From Verrucomicrobiales bacterium (GTDB lineage: Bacteria; Verrucomicrobiota; Verrucomicrobiia; Limisphaerales; UBA9464), in contig JAIXZE010000077.1 of the NCBI GenBank assembly GCA_027489875.1, positions 1-64,000 of the forward strand: DNA of 64,000 bases, given 5' to 3'. Under the pieces are notes generated by a model, which saw only the letters and a program-made list of their open reading frames with translations, made no database searches and had not been told where the DNA came from. The position numbers and the translations under genes were made by a program. Every line of letters starts with the position of its first letter. Position 1 is the first letter of the stretch. Shown one piece after another: positions 8,307 through 19,018 of the stretch.

Positions 8307-11300
8307 ATGAAGACCCAAAGCATGCCCGTCAGGTGGTCCCTGACAGGGCGATGGTCCGGTTTGCAGGCAGCGCTGATGATGCTGCTCCTGTTGCTGGGCG
8401 TAAGGTCCGGGGAGGCGCGTGCCGCCCTCATGACCCAGAGTTATACCACGGCCATCCAGTTCACGGACTGGACGAACTCGGTGACGTTTCCGCAGTTCGA
8501 CACGGGGCTCAGGACCCTGATTGCGGTACGTTTCCAGATCGTTGGGACAGCGCGCAGCATCTCCCGTGTCGAGAACCTCAGCACGGTGGCTGTCCCCGGG
8601 GTCATTTCGGGAGCACAGGTGAACTCGGTGGTGAAGGATGCCTTTGGGACACCGCTGGTCTCGATGTCGCAGTTCGTGAGGTTCACGAACAACCTGGCGG
8701 CCTATGACGGGCTTTCGGACTATGGTGGGTCATCGGGTGTGTCCAATGCGCGGCGGACGGTGACCGGCAATCAGATCAGTGCCGTGCTTCCGCCCTACAC
8801 GCCGTACGAGGGACTGGGCAGCTACACGCTGGATGTGGAGGCCGTTGGAACCGGGTTTTGCATCGGGCCGGCCAACTACCTCCTGCAGGTCCGCCCGGAG
8901 TTGGGAGCCACCGTCACGGTGTTTTACGACTACGAGGAGGCGGTCATCCCGACGCTCATCGGTGATCTGGTCTGGAATGATTACAACGCGAACGGGGTCC
9001 TGGAACCGGGCGAGCCAGGATTGGCCGGCGTGACGGTGAGCCTGTTGGATGAATTCGGATCTCCGGTGGCAGGTTTCCTGCCGACGGTAACCGACCTGAA
9101 TGGGTACTATGCGTTCTCCGGCGTCCCGCCGGGCAACTACTACGTCGTGGTCGAGGCTCCGGTAGGTTTCACGCCAACCTACGATCTCGATGGCGTGGAT
9201 GGCTCTTTCTCGGCCTTCGTCTCCCTGGCCTCGGGTGAAACCCAGGACGATGTCGACTTCGGGTTTGCTCAGTTGACCAGCACCGTGGGTGACCGCGTCT
9301 GGATTGATGTGAATGGTGATGGAATTCAGGACCTCGACGAAATCGGGTTGTCGGGGGTCACGGTGCTGTTGCTGGACGAGTTTGGCACCGAGCTGACTTC
9401 GACGGTGACCGACATCAACGGGACCTACGGCTTTGCCGGTCTGAACCCGGGATTGTACACGGTCGTGGTCACGAACGTGCCTGCGGGATACGTGCAAAGC
9501 TTCGATGCCGACGGCATCGGCACGTCGGGCCTGACGGCGGTGCTGCTGGGGACAGGTGAAGTCTGGGACACCATCGACTTCGGGTATCAGCCCCGGACGT
9601 CTGGGTTGGGCGACATTGTCTGGCAGGACCGGGATCTTGACGGGGTTCAGGACGTGGGTGAGCCCGGGCTTGCCGGGGTGACCGTCGAGTTGCGTTCAGC
9701 GGTGGATACGTCGTTGCTGGCGACCACGCTGACGGATGCCAATGGCGCTTACTCCTTCACGGGTCTTGCCGCGGGCAACTATCTGGTCGTGGTGCTGGCT
9801 CCGGCCGGGTACCTGCCGACATACGACCTCGATGGCACCGGGACGGCGAGCCAGGCCCAGGTGGCATTGGCTGTGGACGAGATCCTGAATGACGTCGACT
9901 TCGGATATTCTGGGGGGCGACTGGGTGACCGCGTCTGGGCGGATGCGGATGCCGATGGGGTGCAGGACTCCGGCGAAACCGGTTTGGCGGGCGCGACAGT
10001 GACACTGTCGACCGGGCAGACCACGACGACCGATGCGAACGGCTATTACTCGTTCGCGGACCTTCCGGCGGGCACCTACACGGTGACGGTGGCAGTTCCC
10101 ACCGGATGGGTTGCGACCTACGACCTGGATGGCGTGGGAACGGTCGGTTCCACGGTGGTGACGCTCGCCGCGGGCGAGGTGACGGATACGGTGGACTTCG
10201 GATACCAGGAGCAGACGGCGAGCCTCGGCGACCGCGTTTGGCGGGATGACGACGGCGATGGCGTCCAGGACTCCGGGGAAGTCGGATTGGCGGGTGTGAC
10301 CGTGGAGTTGCGGGATGCCACGGGTACCACGGTGGTCGCGAGCGTGGTCTCGGATTCCAACGGGTTCTACGAATTCGAGAATCTGGCGGCGGGCACGTAT
10401 GTGGTGACGGCGGTCCAGCCGGCTTCCCACGTGCCGACCTTCGACTTCGATGGCCTGACGGTTCCGAACCGCACGGTGGTTGTGGTCGCCGGCAGCGAGG
10501 CCCGCAACGATGTGGATTTCGGGTACCAGCCGCTGGGAACGATCGGAAACCTCGTGTGGTTGGACCTCGACGAGAACGGTGCCTATCAGCCCGGGGTTGA
10601 ACCGGAGTTGGTCGGCGTGGTGGTGACGATCTCTGGCACGGGTGGCACGTTTACCACCACAACGGATTCGCTGGGGCTCTATACGTTCCCCAACCTGCCG
10701 CCGGGCACCTACACGGTGGCGGTGACCCCGATTCCGGGATTGGATCCTTCCTATGACTGGGATGGTACGGCGACGCCGGATACGGCCGTGGTCGTTCTCG
10801 GACCGGGTGAGGTCAACCTGGGTGTCGACTTCGGTTACAGCATCGGTTCGAACCTCTCCGACGCGCAGGTCGGGGATCGGGTCTGGCTCGATGTCGACAA
10901 CAACGGTGTCCAGGACATCGGTGAGGCCGGGATTTCCGGTCTGACGGTGTTGCTGAAGGACGGTTTCGGAACGGTCATCGATTTCCGGACGACAGATGGG
11001 AACGGTGAATTCCTCTTCAGCGGACTGCCGGCGGATACGTACACCGTGCAGGTGACGGGAACGTCGGGGTATATCCGGACCTACGATGCCGACGGCGTCA
11101 TTTCGGCGAACACGGCGACGGTGACCCTGGACAATGGTGAACAACGGTTGGACGTGGACTTCGGCTATCGGTTGCCGCCGCCGCCACCCGCGTCCGTTGC
11201 GGGTCGTGTGTGGGATGACGCGGATGCGAATGGTGTTCCGAACGGCAGCGAGACCGGGTTGTCCGGTTTGGCGGTCACCCTCTGGAACTCCAGTGGCACG

Positions 11301-14255
11301 GCATTGCTGACGATTCCGACGGATGCGCTCGGTTATTACAGCTTCACCGGATTGGTTGCCGGATCCTACGCGGTCACGGTGGCACCGGCGAGTTACTGGG
11401 GGCCCACGTTCGATGTTGATGGAACGGGGACGCCGAACATCGCAGGCGTTGCGATGGTTGCGGGACAGAACCGCACAGGCGTGGACTTCGGCTACCAATA
11501 CGCCCCGCCGCCGGGCAGCCTCGGCGACCGGGTGTGGCATGACCTCAACGGCGACGGTTTGCAGGATTCCGGAGAACCCGGCCTTTCCGGCGTGACCGTG
11601 GAGTTGCGCGATGCGGGCGGGACGCTGCTGGCATCGGTGCCTACGGACGCCGCGGGCTACTATGGATTCCTGACGGTGGACGCGGGGGATTACACGATCA
11701 GTATCCTGCCGCCGACGTACTATGATGCGACGGGCGATGCGGATGGATCTGCATCCCCGAACGTGACCGCGTTGACACTGGGGATCGGCGAGGAGATCGA
11801 GACCCTTGATTTCGGCCTGATCTACAATCCGCCGCCGGCGTTGATCGGCGACCGGGTCTGGGAGGATCTGAACAGCAACGGCGTCCAGGACCCGGGTGAA
11901 AACGGATTGTCCGGGTTGTCCGTCATCCTGCGCGATTCGTTGGGTGCGGTGATTGCCACGACCACGACCGGAACTTCCGGTGAGTATGCGTTCGGCGATC
12001 TGGAAGTAGGGACCTACTCGGTCACCGTGACGCCGCCGACGTATTACATCCCGACCTACGATCTGGACGGGATTGCGACGACAAACGTGGTGACGCTGAC
12101 AGTCGCCATTGGGGAGACCAACGCGTTGGTGGACTTCGGCCTGATTTACGCGCCGCCCCTGGGCAGCCTGGGTGACCGGGTTTGGATCGACGGCAACTCC
12201 AACAGCGTTCAGGACGTGGGTGAGTTGGGGATGACCAACATTCCCGTCACGCTGAAGGATTCGGGGGGCGTTGTCCTTGCGACCACCACGACGGATGCCG
12301 CGGGCGAATACCGGTTCACCGGATTGTCCGCACGCACCTACATCGTGGAGGTTTCTGTTCCGACGAATGCAGTGCCCACGTTTGATGCGGACGGTGCGGG
12401 GTCCGCCCATGTGGCCACGGTGGCGCTGGCCATTGGCGAAGATCGCACCGACGTGGATTTCGGTTACTTCATCCCCGCGGCTCCGCTCCTCGGAAAGATC
12501 GGCAACCGTGTCTGGATCGATGCCAACGAAAACGGGGCACAGGACGTGGGTGAGGTGGGCCTGACCAATGCGGTCGTGACCCTTCACAACGGGCTGGGAG
12601 CCCTCGTGGGCACGGTCACGGTGGGTGCCACGGGAGCCTATGAGTTCACTGCGCTCGAGGCCGATACCTATACGGTGACGGTGGCTCCTCCGGCGGATTA
12701 CGCTGCGACGTTCGACATCGACGGGCTGTCGACCATGAATTCGGCCGAGGTCTTCCTCGCGGCTGGTGATGAGCGGGACGACGTGGACTTTGGTTACGTC
12801 TACGTCCCGCCTGATCCGATGACTGGACGCGTGGGTGACCGGGTGTGGTCGGACGTGAATGGCAACGGTCTGGCGGAGATTTCCGAACCTGGACTGACCA
12901 ACGTGGTCGTCGAGCTCCGCAGTTCCGGCGGCACCTTGCTGGCGGTCACGACGACCACCAACAACGGCGCGTACGAGTTCACCGGTCTTGCCGCCGGAAC
13001 CTACTCGGTGCGGGTCTTCCCGCCCTCGGGCTTTACGCCCACGACGGACGCCGACGGAACGTCGACGCCGAACGAGGCGGCGGTGAGCCTCGCTCCAGGC
13101 GAGCAACGGTTGGATATCGACTTCGGATATTGCCCGCCGGCACCGGCGACCATCGGTGATCGGGTCTGGATTGATCGGAACAGCAACGGTGTTCAGGAGT
13201 CCTCGGAAGTTGGGCTGACGAACGTCGTGGTCGTCCTGCGCAATGGGTTCGGGATGCCGATTGCGACCAATTCCACCGGGGCGAACGGAACCTACGCGTT
13301 CACCAACCTCACCGCTGGAACGTACACGGTGGTGGTGACGCCGCCGGCCAACTACGGACCGACGTTCGATCGCGACGGTACCGCGACGCCGAACCGGGCG
13401 ACGGTAACGGTGGTGACGGGCGAGCAACGCCTCAACGTGGACTTTGGTTATGTGTTCTGCCCGGGAACGGGTCGGATCGGTGACCTGGTCTGGATCGATT
13501 CAGACGCCGACGGTACCCGCGACAACGATGGATGCCGTGGTTCCGAGTCGGGTCTCCCGAACGCGACCGTCCGGCTCTTTGATGTGAACGGCTCATTGAT
13601 TGGCACGGACGTGACCGACTGCAATGGCCGGTATGAGTTCACGGCCTTGTTCGCCGGGACGTACTCGGTGGTGGTGACGCCTCCCTCGGGTTACACGGCG
13701 ACGTACGACCTGGACGGGTTGCTCACGTTGAACCGTGCGAGCGTCACACTGGCCAACGGTCAGACGCGGAACGACGTGGACTTTGGTTACACGCGGTACA
13801 CACCGAAGCAAACGACCGGAACCGGATGCACGATTGGTTTCTGGCGGAACAACAACGGATTGTCCCTGATCCGTCCGTATGACTTCGCGGTGCTCACGTC
13901 CCTGCGGTTGGTCAACGACAACGGATCGGATCGCAACTTCACGTCCAACCTGGCTTCAAACAAGTCGGCGTTCGCGAGTTGGTTGCAAGCGAGCACCGCC
14001 ACGAACATGGCGCGGATGTTGTCGGCGCAGTTGGCGGCATTCCAATTGAACGTGCTCCACGGCTTCTACGAGGCCACGGACATCATCCCGACGCCGGCCA
14101 TTGGCACGGGCAGCATGACGGCCCAGCAGTTGATCGATGCCGCGAATGCGGCGCTGACCGCGGATGGTTTCACGCCGACGGGTGATCCGAACCGTCTCGG
14201 ACAGGAGCGCCTGAAGAACGCGCTCGACGCGGCCAACATTGCCGCCCAGCGCTGA
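8307..14255 (+). CDS. Giant secreted protein with a choice-of-anchor-E-like domain, 15 SdrD-B repeats and a CTIGFW C-terminal domain
   Basis: The start chosen is ATG 8307, preceded by AAGGAAG, giving 1982 residues. A signal peptide (hydrophobic [11 protein letters not shown], then EARA) is followed at about 30-210 by a domain resembling choice-of-anchor E. Then come 15 tandem SdrD-B (prealbumin-like) modules of about 108 residues at about 212-1830. Each opens like LGDRVWxDxNxNGVQDxGE, with a calcium-binding-type acidic loop, and closes with DFGY or DFGL. Residues about 1836-1982 start with [13 protein letters not shown] and form a separate helical domain. In staphylococcal Sdr proteins B domains are Ca-stabilised stalks; here a stalk or adhesin role is inference. 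No LPXTG, PEP-CTERM or Por tail is visible, so the anchoring route is unknown. The gene stands alone, with a terminator behind it. Confidence 0.9.
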   Translation: MKTQSMPVRWSLTGRWSGLQAALMMLLLLLGVRSGEARAALMTQSYTTAIQFTDWTNSVTFPQFDTGLRTLIAVRFQIVGTARSISRVENLSTVAVPGVISGAQVNSVVKDAFGTPLVSMSQFVRFTNNLAAYDGLSDYGGSSGVSNARRTVTGNQISAVLPPYTPYEGLGSYTLDVEAVGTGFCIGPANYLLQVRPELGATVTVFYDYEEAVIPTLIGDLVWNDYNANGVLEPGEPGLAGVTVSLLDEFGSPVAGFLPTVTDLNGYYAFSGVPPGNYYVVVEAPVGFTPTYDLDGVDGSFSAFVSLASGETQDDVDFGFAQLTSTVGDRVWIDVNGDGIQDLDEIGLSGVTVLLLDEFGTELTSTVTDINGTYGFAGLNPGLYTVVVTNVPAGYVQSFDADGIGTSGLTAVLLGTGEVWDTIDFGYQPRTSGLGDIVWQDRDLDGVQDVGEPGLAGVTVELRSAVDTSLLATTLTDANGAYSFTGLAAGNYLVVVLAPAGYLPTYDLDGTGTASQAQVALAVDEILNDVDFGYSGGRLGDRVWADADADGVQDSGETGLAGATVTLSTGQTTTTDANGYYSFADLPAGTYTVTVAVPTGWVATYDLDGVGTVGSTVVTLAAGEVTDTVDFGYQEQTASLGDRVWRDDDGDGVQDSGEVGLAGVTVELRDATGTTVVASVVSDSNGFYEFENLAAGTYVVTAVQPASHVPTFDFDGLTVPNRTVVVVAGSEARNDVDFGYQPLGTIGNLVWLDLDENGAYQPGVEPELVGVVVTISGTGGTFTTTTDSLGLYTFPNLPPGTYTVAVTPIPGLDPSYDWDGTATPDTAVVVLGPGEVNLGVDFGYSIGSNLSDAQVGDRVWLDVDNNGVQDIGEAGISGLTVLLKDGFGTVIDFRTTDGNGEFLFSGLPADTYTVQVTGTSGYIRTYDADGVISANTATVTLDNGEQRLDVDFGYRLPPPPPASVAGRVWDDADANGVPNGSETGLSGLAVTLWNSSGTALLTIPTDALGYYSFTGLVAGSYAVTVAPASYWGPTFDVDGTGTPNIAGVAMVAGQNRTGVDFGYQYAPPPGSLGDRVWHDLNGDGLQDSGEPGLSGVTVELRDAGGTLLASVPTDAAGYYGFLTVDAGDYTISILPPTYYDATGDADGSASPNVTALTLGIGEEIETLDFGLIYNPPPALIGDRVWEDLNSNGVQDPGENGLSGLSVILRDSLGAVIATTTTGTSGEYAFGDLEVGTYSVTVTPPTYYIPTYDLDGIATTNVVTLTVAIGETNALVDFGLIYAPPLGSLGDRVWIDGNSNSVQDVGELGMTNIPVTLKDSGGVVLATTTTDAAGEYRFTGLSARTYIVEVSVPTNAVPTFDADGAGSAHVATVALAIGEDRTDVDFGYFIPAAPLLGKIGNRVWIDANENGAQDVGEVGLTNAVVTLHNGLGALVGTVTVGATGAYEFTALEADTYTVTVAPPADYAATFDIDGLSTMNSAEVFLAAGDERDDVDFGYVYVPPDPMTGRVGDRVWSDVNGNGLAEISEPGLTNVVVELRSSGGTLLAVTTTTNNGAYEFTGLAAGTYSVRVFPPSGFTPTTDADGTSTPNEAAVSLAPGEQRLDIDFGYCPPAPATIGDRVWIDRNSNGVQESSEVGLTNVVVVLRNGFGMPIATNSTGANGTYAFTNLTAGTYTVVVTPPANYGPTFDRDGTATPNRATVTVVTGEQRLNVDFGYVFCPGTGRIGDLVWIDSDADGTRDNDGCRGSESGLPNATVRLFDVNGSLIGTDVTDCNGRYEFTALFAGTYSVVVTPPSGYTATYDLDGLLTLNRASVTLANGQTRNDVDFGYTRYTPKQTTGTGCTIGFWRNNNGLSLIRPYDFAVLTSLRLVNDNGSDRNFTSNLASNKSAFASWLQASTATNMARMLSAQLAAFQLNVLHGFYEATDIIPTPAIGTGSMTAQQLIDAANAALTADGFTPTGDPNRLGQERLKNALDAANIAAQR

Positions 14256-14294
14256 ACGGGGCAGCCCATCGCCCGGTCACCGGGTTGAGATCAC

Positions 14295-14339
14295 AGCCCG
14301 CCGTGTGTCGCACAGGTTGCGCGCACGGCGGGCTTTTCT
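14295..14339 (+). terminator. Intrinsic terminator after the SdrD-B repeat gene
   Basis: An 11-bp perfect stem AGCCCGCCGTG / CACGGCGGGCT (14295-14305 and 14324-14334) is followed by TTTCT, 40-80 bp after the stop at 14255. This is a strong rho-independent terminator that separates the gene from purE. Confidence 0.8.
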
Positions 14340-14388
14340 GTGTTCAGGCGGGCTCGCCTTGCCGTGGGTGGCTGGTTATCGTGGCCAC

Positions 14389-14907
14389 ATGGAACAGCGC
14401 GGAGCATCGCCTTTGGTTGGCATCATCATGGGAAGTCAGTCGGACTGGGAGACGATGGAGCATGCGGCCAACCAGTTGAAGGAACTGGGCGTGCCGTACG
14501 AAGCCTCCGTGGTGAGTGCGCATCGGACTCCGGACCTGTTGTTTGAGTATGCGGCCTCGGCTGCGGAGCGAGGTTTGGAGGTCATCATCGCCGGCGCAGG
14601 CGGCGCGGCTCATCTACCGGGGATGTGTGCGAGCAAGACGGTCCTGCCGGTGCTGGGTGTGCCGGTTCAATCCAAGGCGCTGAACGGCATGGATTCGTTG
14701 CTGAGCATCGTCCAGATGCCAGCGGGCGTCCCGGTCGGAACCATGGCGATTGGGCGTGCCGGAGCTGTCAACGCTGCGCTGCTGGCGACGGCCATGCTCG
14801 GGGCCAAGCATCCCGGGTTTCGGGCCGCGTACGATGCCTTCCGGAAGCGTCAGACGGATGCGGTGTTGGCGAAGCGCGAGGTGGGTGGGGCTCCGGCACC
14901 CCACTGA
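14389..14907 (+). CDS. purE: N5-carboxyaminoimidazole ribonucleotide mutase (PurE, class I)
   Basis: PurE moves the carboxyl group of N5-CAIR to give CAIR in de novo purine synthesis. The start at ATG 14389 gives 172 residues, the usual length of class I PurE. Diagnostic stretches are [12 protein letters not shown] near residue 15, [12 protein letters not shown] (the conserved SAHR histidine) and [14 protein letters not shown]. No purK lies beside it, although class I PurE normally depends on PurK to make N5-CAIR. purN is 14 kb away on the same strand, so purine genes are scattered. The open frame extends upstream of 14389, but that part overlaps the preceding terminator and is not coding. 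Confidence 0.96.
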   Translation: MEQRGASPLVGIIMGSQSDWETMEHAANQLKELGVPYEASVVSAHRTPDLLFEYAASAAERGLEVIIAGAGGAAHLPGMCASKTVLPVLGVPVQSKALNGMDSLLSIVQMPAGVPVGTMAIGRAGAVNAALLATAMLGAKHPGFRAAYDAFRKRQTDAVLAKREVGGAPAPH

Positions 14908-14928
14908 TTGTATCAGGCGATTTCTCGA

Positions 14929-17211
14929 TCAGGGATTGAGTCGCCGGATCATCTCGGCGATGCGCTCGGCATCGATGCCTTCGGGTGCGGAGTCGAGGAT
15001 CCAACGCAGGTCCGAGGCCGCGCCGGCCGTGTCGCCCGACTGGGCGCGGAGGCGGGCGCGATCGACGCGTTGGGCCGCTTCGGCCCGTGGTTCTCCGGCC
15101 AGGGCCACGAGGATGTCGGCGTAGTGGAGCGAGGCGGCGGCCCCCGATTCCCGTTCGGTGAAGGCCTGAAGATTCGTGACCAGGCGCACCAGCATCTCCC
15201 GTTTGGTCGCGGGTCGAAGCAACTCGGAGCGGACAGGAACTCCGGCATGGCTGCCTCCGAGTTCGTCTGCCTCGGAGTGGGTGAGGTATCGACCGCCATT
15301 GTAGACGTCGATCAGGCGTTCGTCGGCGTTGGGAGGCGCATGCTTCACGAGGAAATGGCCGGGCAGGGGAACGCCGCGGACATGTTCGATGCCGGCGTCA
15401 CCCGCGATCACGAGGAATACAAGGCTGAGGGTGATGGGCAGTCCCTCGCGGTCGTCGAGGACGTCGTTGAGGTAACTGTTGGCGCGGTTGTAATAGTCGT
15501 GGCGGCTGCCATGGAATCCATTTTCCTCGAACAGGAACTTCCGGAGCTGATCGACGCGTTCACTGGCGGGCATCGCCTCGGAGAGTCGGGTCCGGACTTC
15601 CGAGGCGAGGGAACGCAGTTGTTGGCGGTAGGCCGGCACGTCGAGGTCCGGATTGTCGAGTTGCGCGATGAGCAGGGCGGCGCGGGCGAGGTCGATCTGG
15701 GTTTCGGCTTGGCCGAGTTCGGCGACAAGTGCGTCACGGACGGTTTCCCGGTGGAGGCGGAGTGAGAGTTCGCGAAGGCGTGCTGCTTCCAGGTCGAGGC
15801 TGCGGGCGCGGGCCGCAATGAAGGTCCGGGCCGCGTTCAGATTGGTTCGGAGCTGGACCATGTCCTCAGGACCGACCGTGGTCGTGGGGACGTTGGGCCC
15901 GCCCAGCGCCATGATGAGGGCGGGATCGAGACCGGGGGCGGTTGCTTTGGAATCCCCGACGCTGAAGTCCCGGAACTCGGCGGAGGTGTCGCGAAACTTG
16001 GCGAGGCCAACCCTTCGACCATCGAACGCGGTATCCGCCATGGAGAAGACGGGAGCGTCATTCACCCAGCACTGGATGCGGCCGGCCTCGTGGCGGATGC
16101 GCAGGAGGTTCCAATCGTCGGGACGATACGCAGCGCTCGGGACGGTCCCGAGGATCCGCCAGGAGAACACATCGGGGCCTTCAAACGCCGTCAGGCGGAG
16201 TTGGCCGCTGGTTGGGTAGAAACCGTAGTGACGACCGTCGGGCAGGCTGCCGAAGACCAGTCCTGCGGCGCCGGATTCATTGCCGAGGCGGACCTGAACG
16301 GAGACGTCGTACGTGTTGGTCTGGGCTTCCGTGCGATGGAGGATGAAGGCGCGTCCGCCAAAACCTGAGCCGGTGCCCTCCACAGCGATCCTTCCGGCGC
16401 GCTGCCGCCAGCGGGCTCCGAGGTGGGACTCCCACTGGGCCGGGTCGAGTGTGCCGATGCGCACCCAGCGTTCAAACGGAACGGGGTTGGGCTGTTCGAG
16501 GAGGGGCTTGAGGAGGTTGATGGGGGTGGCGAACCCGAGGTTGCGGGTGAGGAGGGACTTGGCATTCACGATGCCATGGACGTTCCCGGCCCGGTCGAGG
16601 AGTGGTCCGCCGGAGTTCCCGGGTTCGATGGGGATCGCCACCTGGAGCATCTCGACCTCCTCGAGCGTCCGCCGTCCGGAGAGCACGCCCGCCACGACGG
16701 AGTTCTCGAGGCCCAGCGGGTTTCCCAAGGCCACGACCTCGGCTCCCACTTCCAGGGCGGAGGAGTCCCCGAGATTGAGGGAGGGCAGGTTGGTGGCATC
16801 GACGCGCAGGATGGCGAGGTCGGCATGCCGATCGAAGGCGTGGATGGCAAGGATCGGGATCTCGCGTCCATCGACAAGACGGGCGACAACCGGCCGGGAT
16901 TCCCCCACGACGTGGAGGCTGGTGGCGACAAGGCCGGAAGGGTCGATGACGAATCCGGTGCCGACGCCTTCGCCGATGCCATCCCGGCCTCGGGTGGCGA
17001 GGACGACCAGCGAGTTGCGGGATTTACGGGCCAGTTCCTCGGTGGAGAAATTTGCCGCGGGAGCGGCGTTGGTGGGCGAGCCCGGAATGGTTCGGGTGGC
17101 GGATTTCGTGCGGGCCCGCGGGGACTTCAGTTCGATCGCTGGGGCAGCGGCCAGCGGCACGGCGAGCCCGCAGGCAAGGAAACAGGACAAGCCGGCGCCA
17201 AGGAACGTCAT
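14929..17211 (-). CDS. Exported S1C (HtrA-like) serine protease fused to a LamG-like domain and a SirB1-type transglutaminase-like domain
   Basis: ATG 17211 is preferred, with AGGA about 8 bp upstream, giving 760 residues and a signal peptide (FLGAGLSCFLACGLAVPLAAAPA). An in-frame TTG at 17247 is the alternative. Residues about 60-235 are a trypsin-like S1C protease with an intact triad: His100 in TSLHVVG, Asp131 in HADLAIL and Ser200 in EPGNSGGPL. About 245-420 is a beta-sandwich resembling LamG or DUF1080. About 505-690 is a SirB1/transglutaminase-like domain (FLFEENGFHG, then DREGLPITLSLVFLVIA and GVPLPGHFLVKH). The last 70 residues look like a TPR-type helical pair. PDZ domains, usual in HtrA, are missing. 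The S8 protease gene lies directly upstream on the same strand, so the two may be co-expressed. Confidence 0.87.
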   Translation of the reverse strand: MTFLGAGLSCFLACGLAVPLAAAPAIELKSPRARTKSATRTIPGSPTNAAPAANFSTEELARKSRNSLVVLATRGRDGIGEGVGTGFVIDPSGLVATSLHVVGESRPVVARLVDGREIPILAIHAFDRHADLAILRVDATNLPSLNLGDSSALEVGAEVVALGNPLGLENSVVAGVLSGRRTLEEVEMLQVAIPIEPGNSGGPLLDRAGNVHGIVNAKSLLTRNLGFATPINLLKPLLEQPNPVPFERWVRIGTLDPAQWESHLGARWRQRAGRIAVEGTGSGFGGRAFILHRTEAQTNTYDVSVQVRLGNESGAAGLVFGSLPDGRHYGFYPTSGQLRLTAFEGPDVFSWRILGTVPSAAYRPDDWNLLRIRHEAGRIQCWVNDAPVFSMADTAFDGRRVGLAKFRDTSAEFRDFSVGDSKATAPGLDPALIMALGGPNVPTTTVGPEDMVQLRTNLNAARTFIAARARSLDLEAARLRELSLRLHRETVRDALVAELGQAETQIDLARAALLIAQLDNPDLDVPAYRQQLRSLASEVRTRLSEAMPASERVDQLRKFLFEENGFHGSRHDYYNRANSYLNDVLDDREGLPITLSLVFLVIAGDAGIEHVRGVPLPGHFLVKHAPPNADERLIDVYNGGRYLTHSEADELGGSHAGVPVRSELLRPATKREMLVRLVTNLQAFTERESGAAASLHYADILVALAGEPRAEAAQRVDRARLRAQSGDTAGAASDLRWILDSAPEGIDAERIAEMIRRLNP

Positions 17212-17256
17212 GGATCGAATCCTAGGCGAGGAACGCGGGGGAGCCAACTGGCCAAG

Positions 17257-18723
17257 TCAGGGCTTGGTGACGCCGAACTTCTGGCGAAGCAGGGTGTTCA
17301 GGTTCGCGGGGCTTCCAACGGACGGGTTCCACAGGGCACCGGCGATACCGCTGGCGTAGGCGGTTGCGGTGGATGTTCCGGTGACAAGCCAGCGGTCGCC
17401 GCCGTAGGGCACAATTCCGGACCCGGGAAGCATGAGGTCCACAAAGGGGCCGCGGTTCGCGTAGGGTGCGTATTGGCCTGAGGAATTTCCTGCGGTCACC
17501 GCGAGGACTTCGGGGTACGAGGCGGGGAACGTCGGGGACACGATGGGATCGTTGCCGGCAGCGGCGAGGAACAGGACACCGCGTTGGTTGTAGGTCTGGA
17601 TGACGCCATGCAGGAAGGGGGAGTCCACCGCGCTGCTCAGGCTCAGGTTGATGACATTGGCTCCGCGTTCGACGGCACGTTGGATGCCCAGGGCGACGTC
17701 ATAGGCGGTGGTGCTTTCGCTGGCACCGTACACGTCGACCGCCACCACGCCGAAGGAAGCGGTGCCGCCTTGGCCCGCCGTTGTCTCCGCCGCCTTTACC
17801 AGGTTGGCGAACATCGAGGTGCCGTGGGACAGCTCGGAAGAGGCGGACTGCGAACCCACGACCGACTCGCGTCCCAGGAGGAAGGCGTCATAAGCGGGGT
17901 TGATGGGCTGCACGGCGGAATCGATGAGGCCGATCACCAGCTTCCCGGTGGAGACGGCTGCCGGCCGTATGCCGAGTCCAGCACCCGCTTCCAACCCCGA
18001 GAGCAGGCCGGCCGAGTCCTGGTTGGGCAGCCGGTGGTTGTCTTCGACCGAAACCCCTTCCATCGCCGCCAGCTTCTCGCGGGCCGCATCCGCGGCGGCC
18101 GCGTCCGGGTACCGCAGGCGCGCGGTATTCAGTGCCTCCAGCTTTCCGGCGACTTCACCGCCGGTCAGCTTGGCGAGTTCTTCCGGGGTGAGGCGCGACC
18201 CGTCCTTGAGTCGCACGACGACTTCCTCGTCCACACGCAGGGCGTCGCTGGGATCCACCTCTTCGGTGGCCGAGCCCGAAGAGGTTCGGAACACGAGCAG
18301 CCTGGGCCGGTTGTTGGTTCCGGGAAGTATGGCGTAGCTGAAATTGGACAGGATCCGGCCGATGGCTTCCCGTGCGGGCTGGTTGCGGAAGGCAGACGAG
18401 ATCAGGCTGTCTGTCCCGGGTTCGGTAAACACCTGCCAACCGGAGGCCTTGGCGATGTGGGGAAGGACCTTGGACAGGGGTTGACGGATGATCCGGGCAT
18501 CGACGGAGTCGGGCTCGGTCCGCCAGGTCAGGGAAAGATCGTTCGTGGCTGGTCGGGCTCCCACCGGGGCCTTCGCAGCGGGGTTCGTTGCCACGATCCT
18601 GCTGCCGCTGGAGTACGATGGGCGAGGCCTGAGAGCGCCGACGGATGGGGGGAGGTCCTGTGCGTGGATCGCAAGCAATGGCAGGACCAACAGCAGTCCA
18701 GTCAGGATGGCGTGGCGGCGCAT
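17257..18723 (-). CDS. Exported subtilisin-like (S8) serine protease with an STN-like N-terminal domain
   Basis: The start at ATG 18723 gives 488 residues with a clear signal peptide (MRRHAILTGLLLVLPLLAIHAQ). Residues about 64-146 (RIIRQPLSKVLPHIAKASGW through RLLVF) resemble the short secretin/TonB N-terminal (STN) fold. About 165-232 looks like an I9-type propeptide, with a VVVRLKDG strand and a final SVEDNHRL. The S8 domain follows, with Asp268 (GLIDSA), His300 (ELSHGTSMFA), Asn391 of the oxyanion hole (AAAGND) and Ser451 (TGTSTATAYASG). All catalytic residues are present, so it should be active after propeptide removal. The catalytic domain is compact (about 230 residues). It is followed 45 bp on by the S1C fusion gene. 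Confidence 0.88.
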   Translation of the reverse strand: MRRHAILTGLLLVLPLLAIHAQDLPPSVGALRPRPSYSSGSRIVATNPAAKAPVGARPATNDLSLTWRTEPDSVDARIIRQPLSKVLPHIAKASGWQVFTEPGTDSLISSAFRNQPAREAIGRILSNFSYAILPGTNNRPRLLVFRTSSGSATEEVDPSDALRVDEEVVVRLKDGSRLTPEELAKLTGGEVAGKLEALNTARLRYPDAAAADAAREKLAAMEGVSVEDNHRLPNQDSAGLLSGLEAGAGLGIRPAAVSTGKLVIGLIDSAVQPINPAYDAFLLGRESVVGSQSASSELSHGTSMFANLVKAAETTAGQGGTASFGVVAVDVYGASESTTAYDVALGIQRAVERGANVINLSLSSAVDSPFLHGVIQTYNQRGVLFLAAAGNDPIVSPTFPASYPEVLAVTAGNSSGQYAPYANRGPFVDLMLPGSGIVPYGGDRWLVTGTSTATAYASGIAGALWNPSVGSPANLNTLLRQKFGVTKP

Positions 18724-18812
18724 GGTGGGAATATGGCAAATGACCGTGCAGAAGGCGAACCCCAAGGGTTGGGCGAAGTTGCGCGCGTTTTGCGGTGATG
18801 TCGGGTGGGGAC

Positions 18813-18948
18813 GGGCGCATCTTGACACTGCCCCCGCATGGAACGGGGTGGCGACGTCCTCGTCGCCGTTCCGAAGCCTTTCCCAAGGCGATGAGGACAT
18901 CGCCGCCCCGTTCGGAGTCTCAAACGGGGGCAGAGTCAAGATGCGCCC
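18813..18948. mobile_element. MITE-like palindromic element, copy 2 of 5
   Basis: 136 bp with terminal repeats GGGCGCATCTTGACACTGCC and its complement, with one mismatch at the right end (CAGAGTCAAG). Internal hairpins GGCGACG-TCCT-CGTCGCC and GGCGATG-AGGA-CATCGCC are both perfect. It is flanked by a perfect 9-bp duplication GGTGGGGAC (18804-18812 and 18949-18957). It occupies the divergent promoter gap between the S8 protease and the oligopeptidase gene, so it could influence either promoter. The remainder of this 295 bp gap has no other visible feature. Confidence 0.88.
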
Positions 18949-19018
18949 GGTGGGGACCACCGATGCACGGGTGGCTTGTCATCCGGAAGCACGGGCGTAG
19001 CCTCATTGTCCAAGGATC

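Noticed and set aside
9696-13427. Open frame of 1243 codons antisense to the SdrD-B repeat gene
   Set aside because: The sense strand has 15 clear modules; the antisense product merely mirrors the repeats, has no signal, start context or recognised domain.
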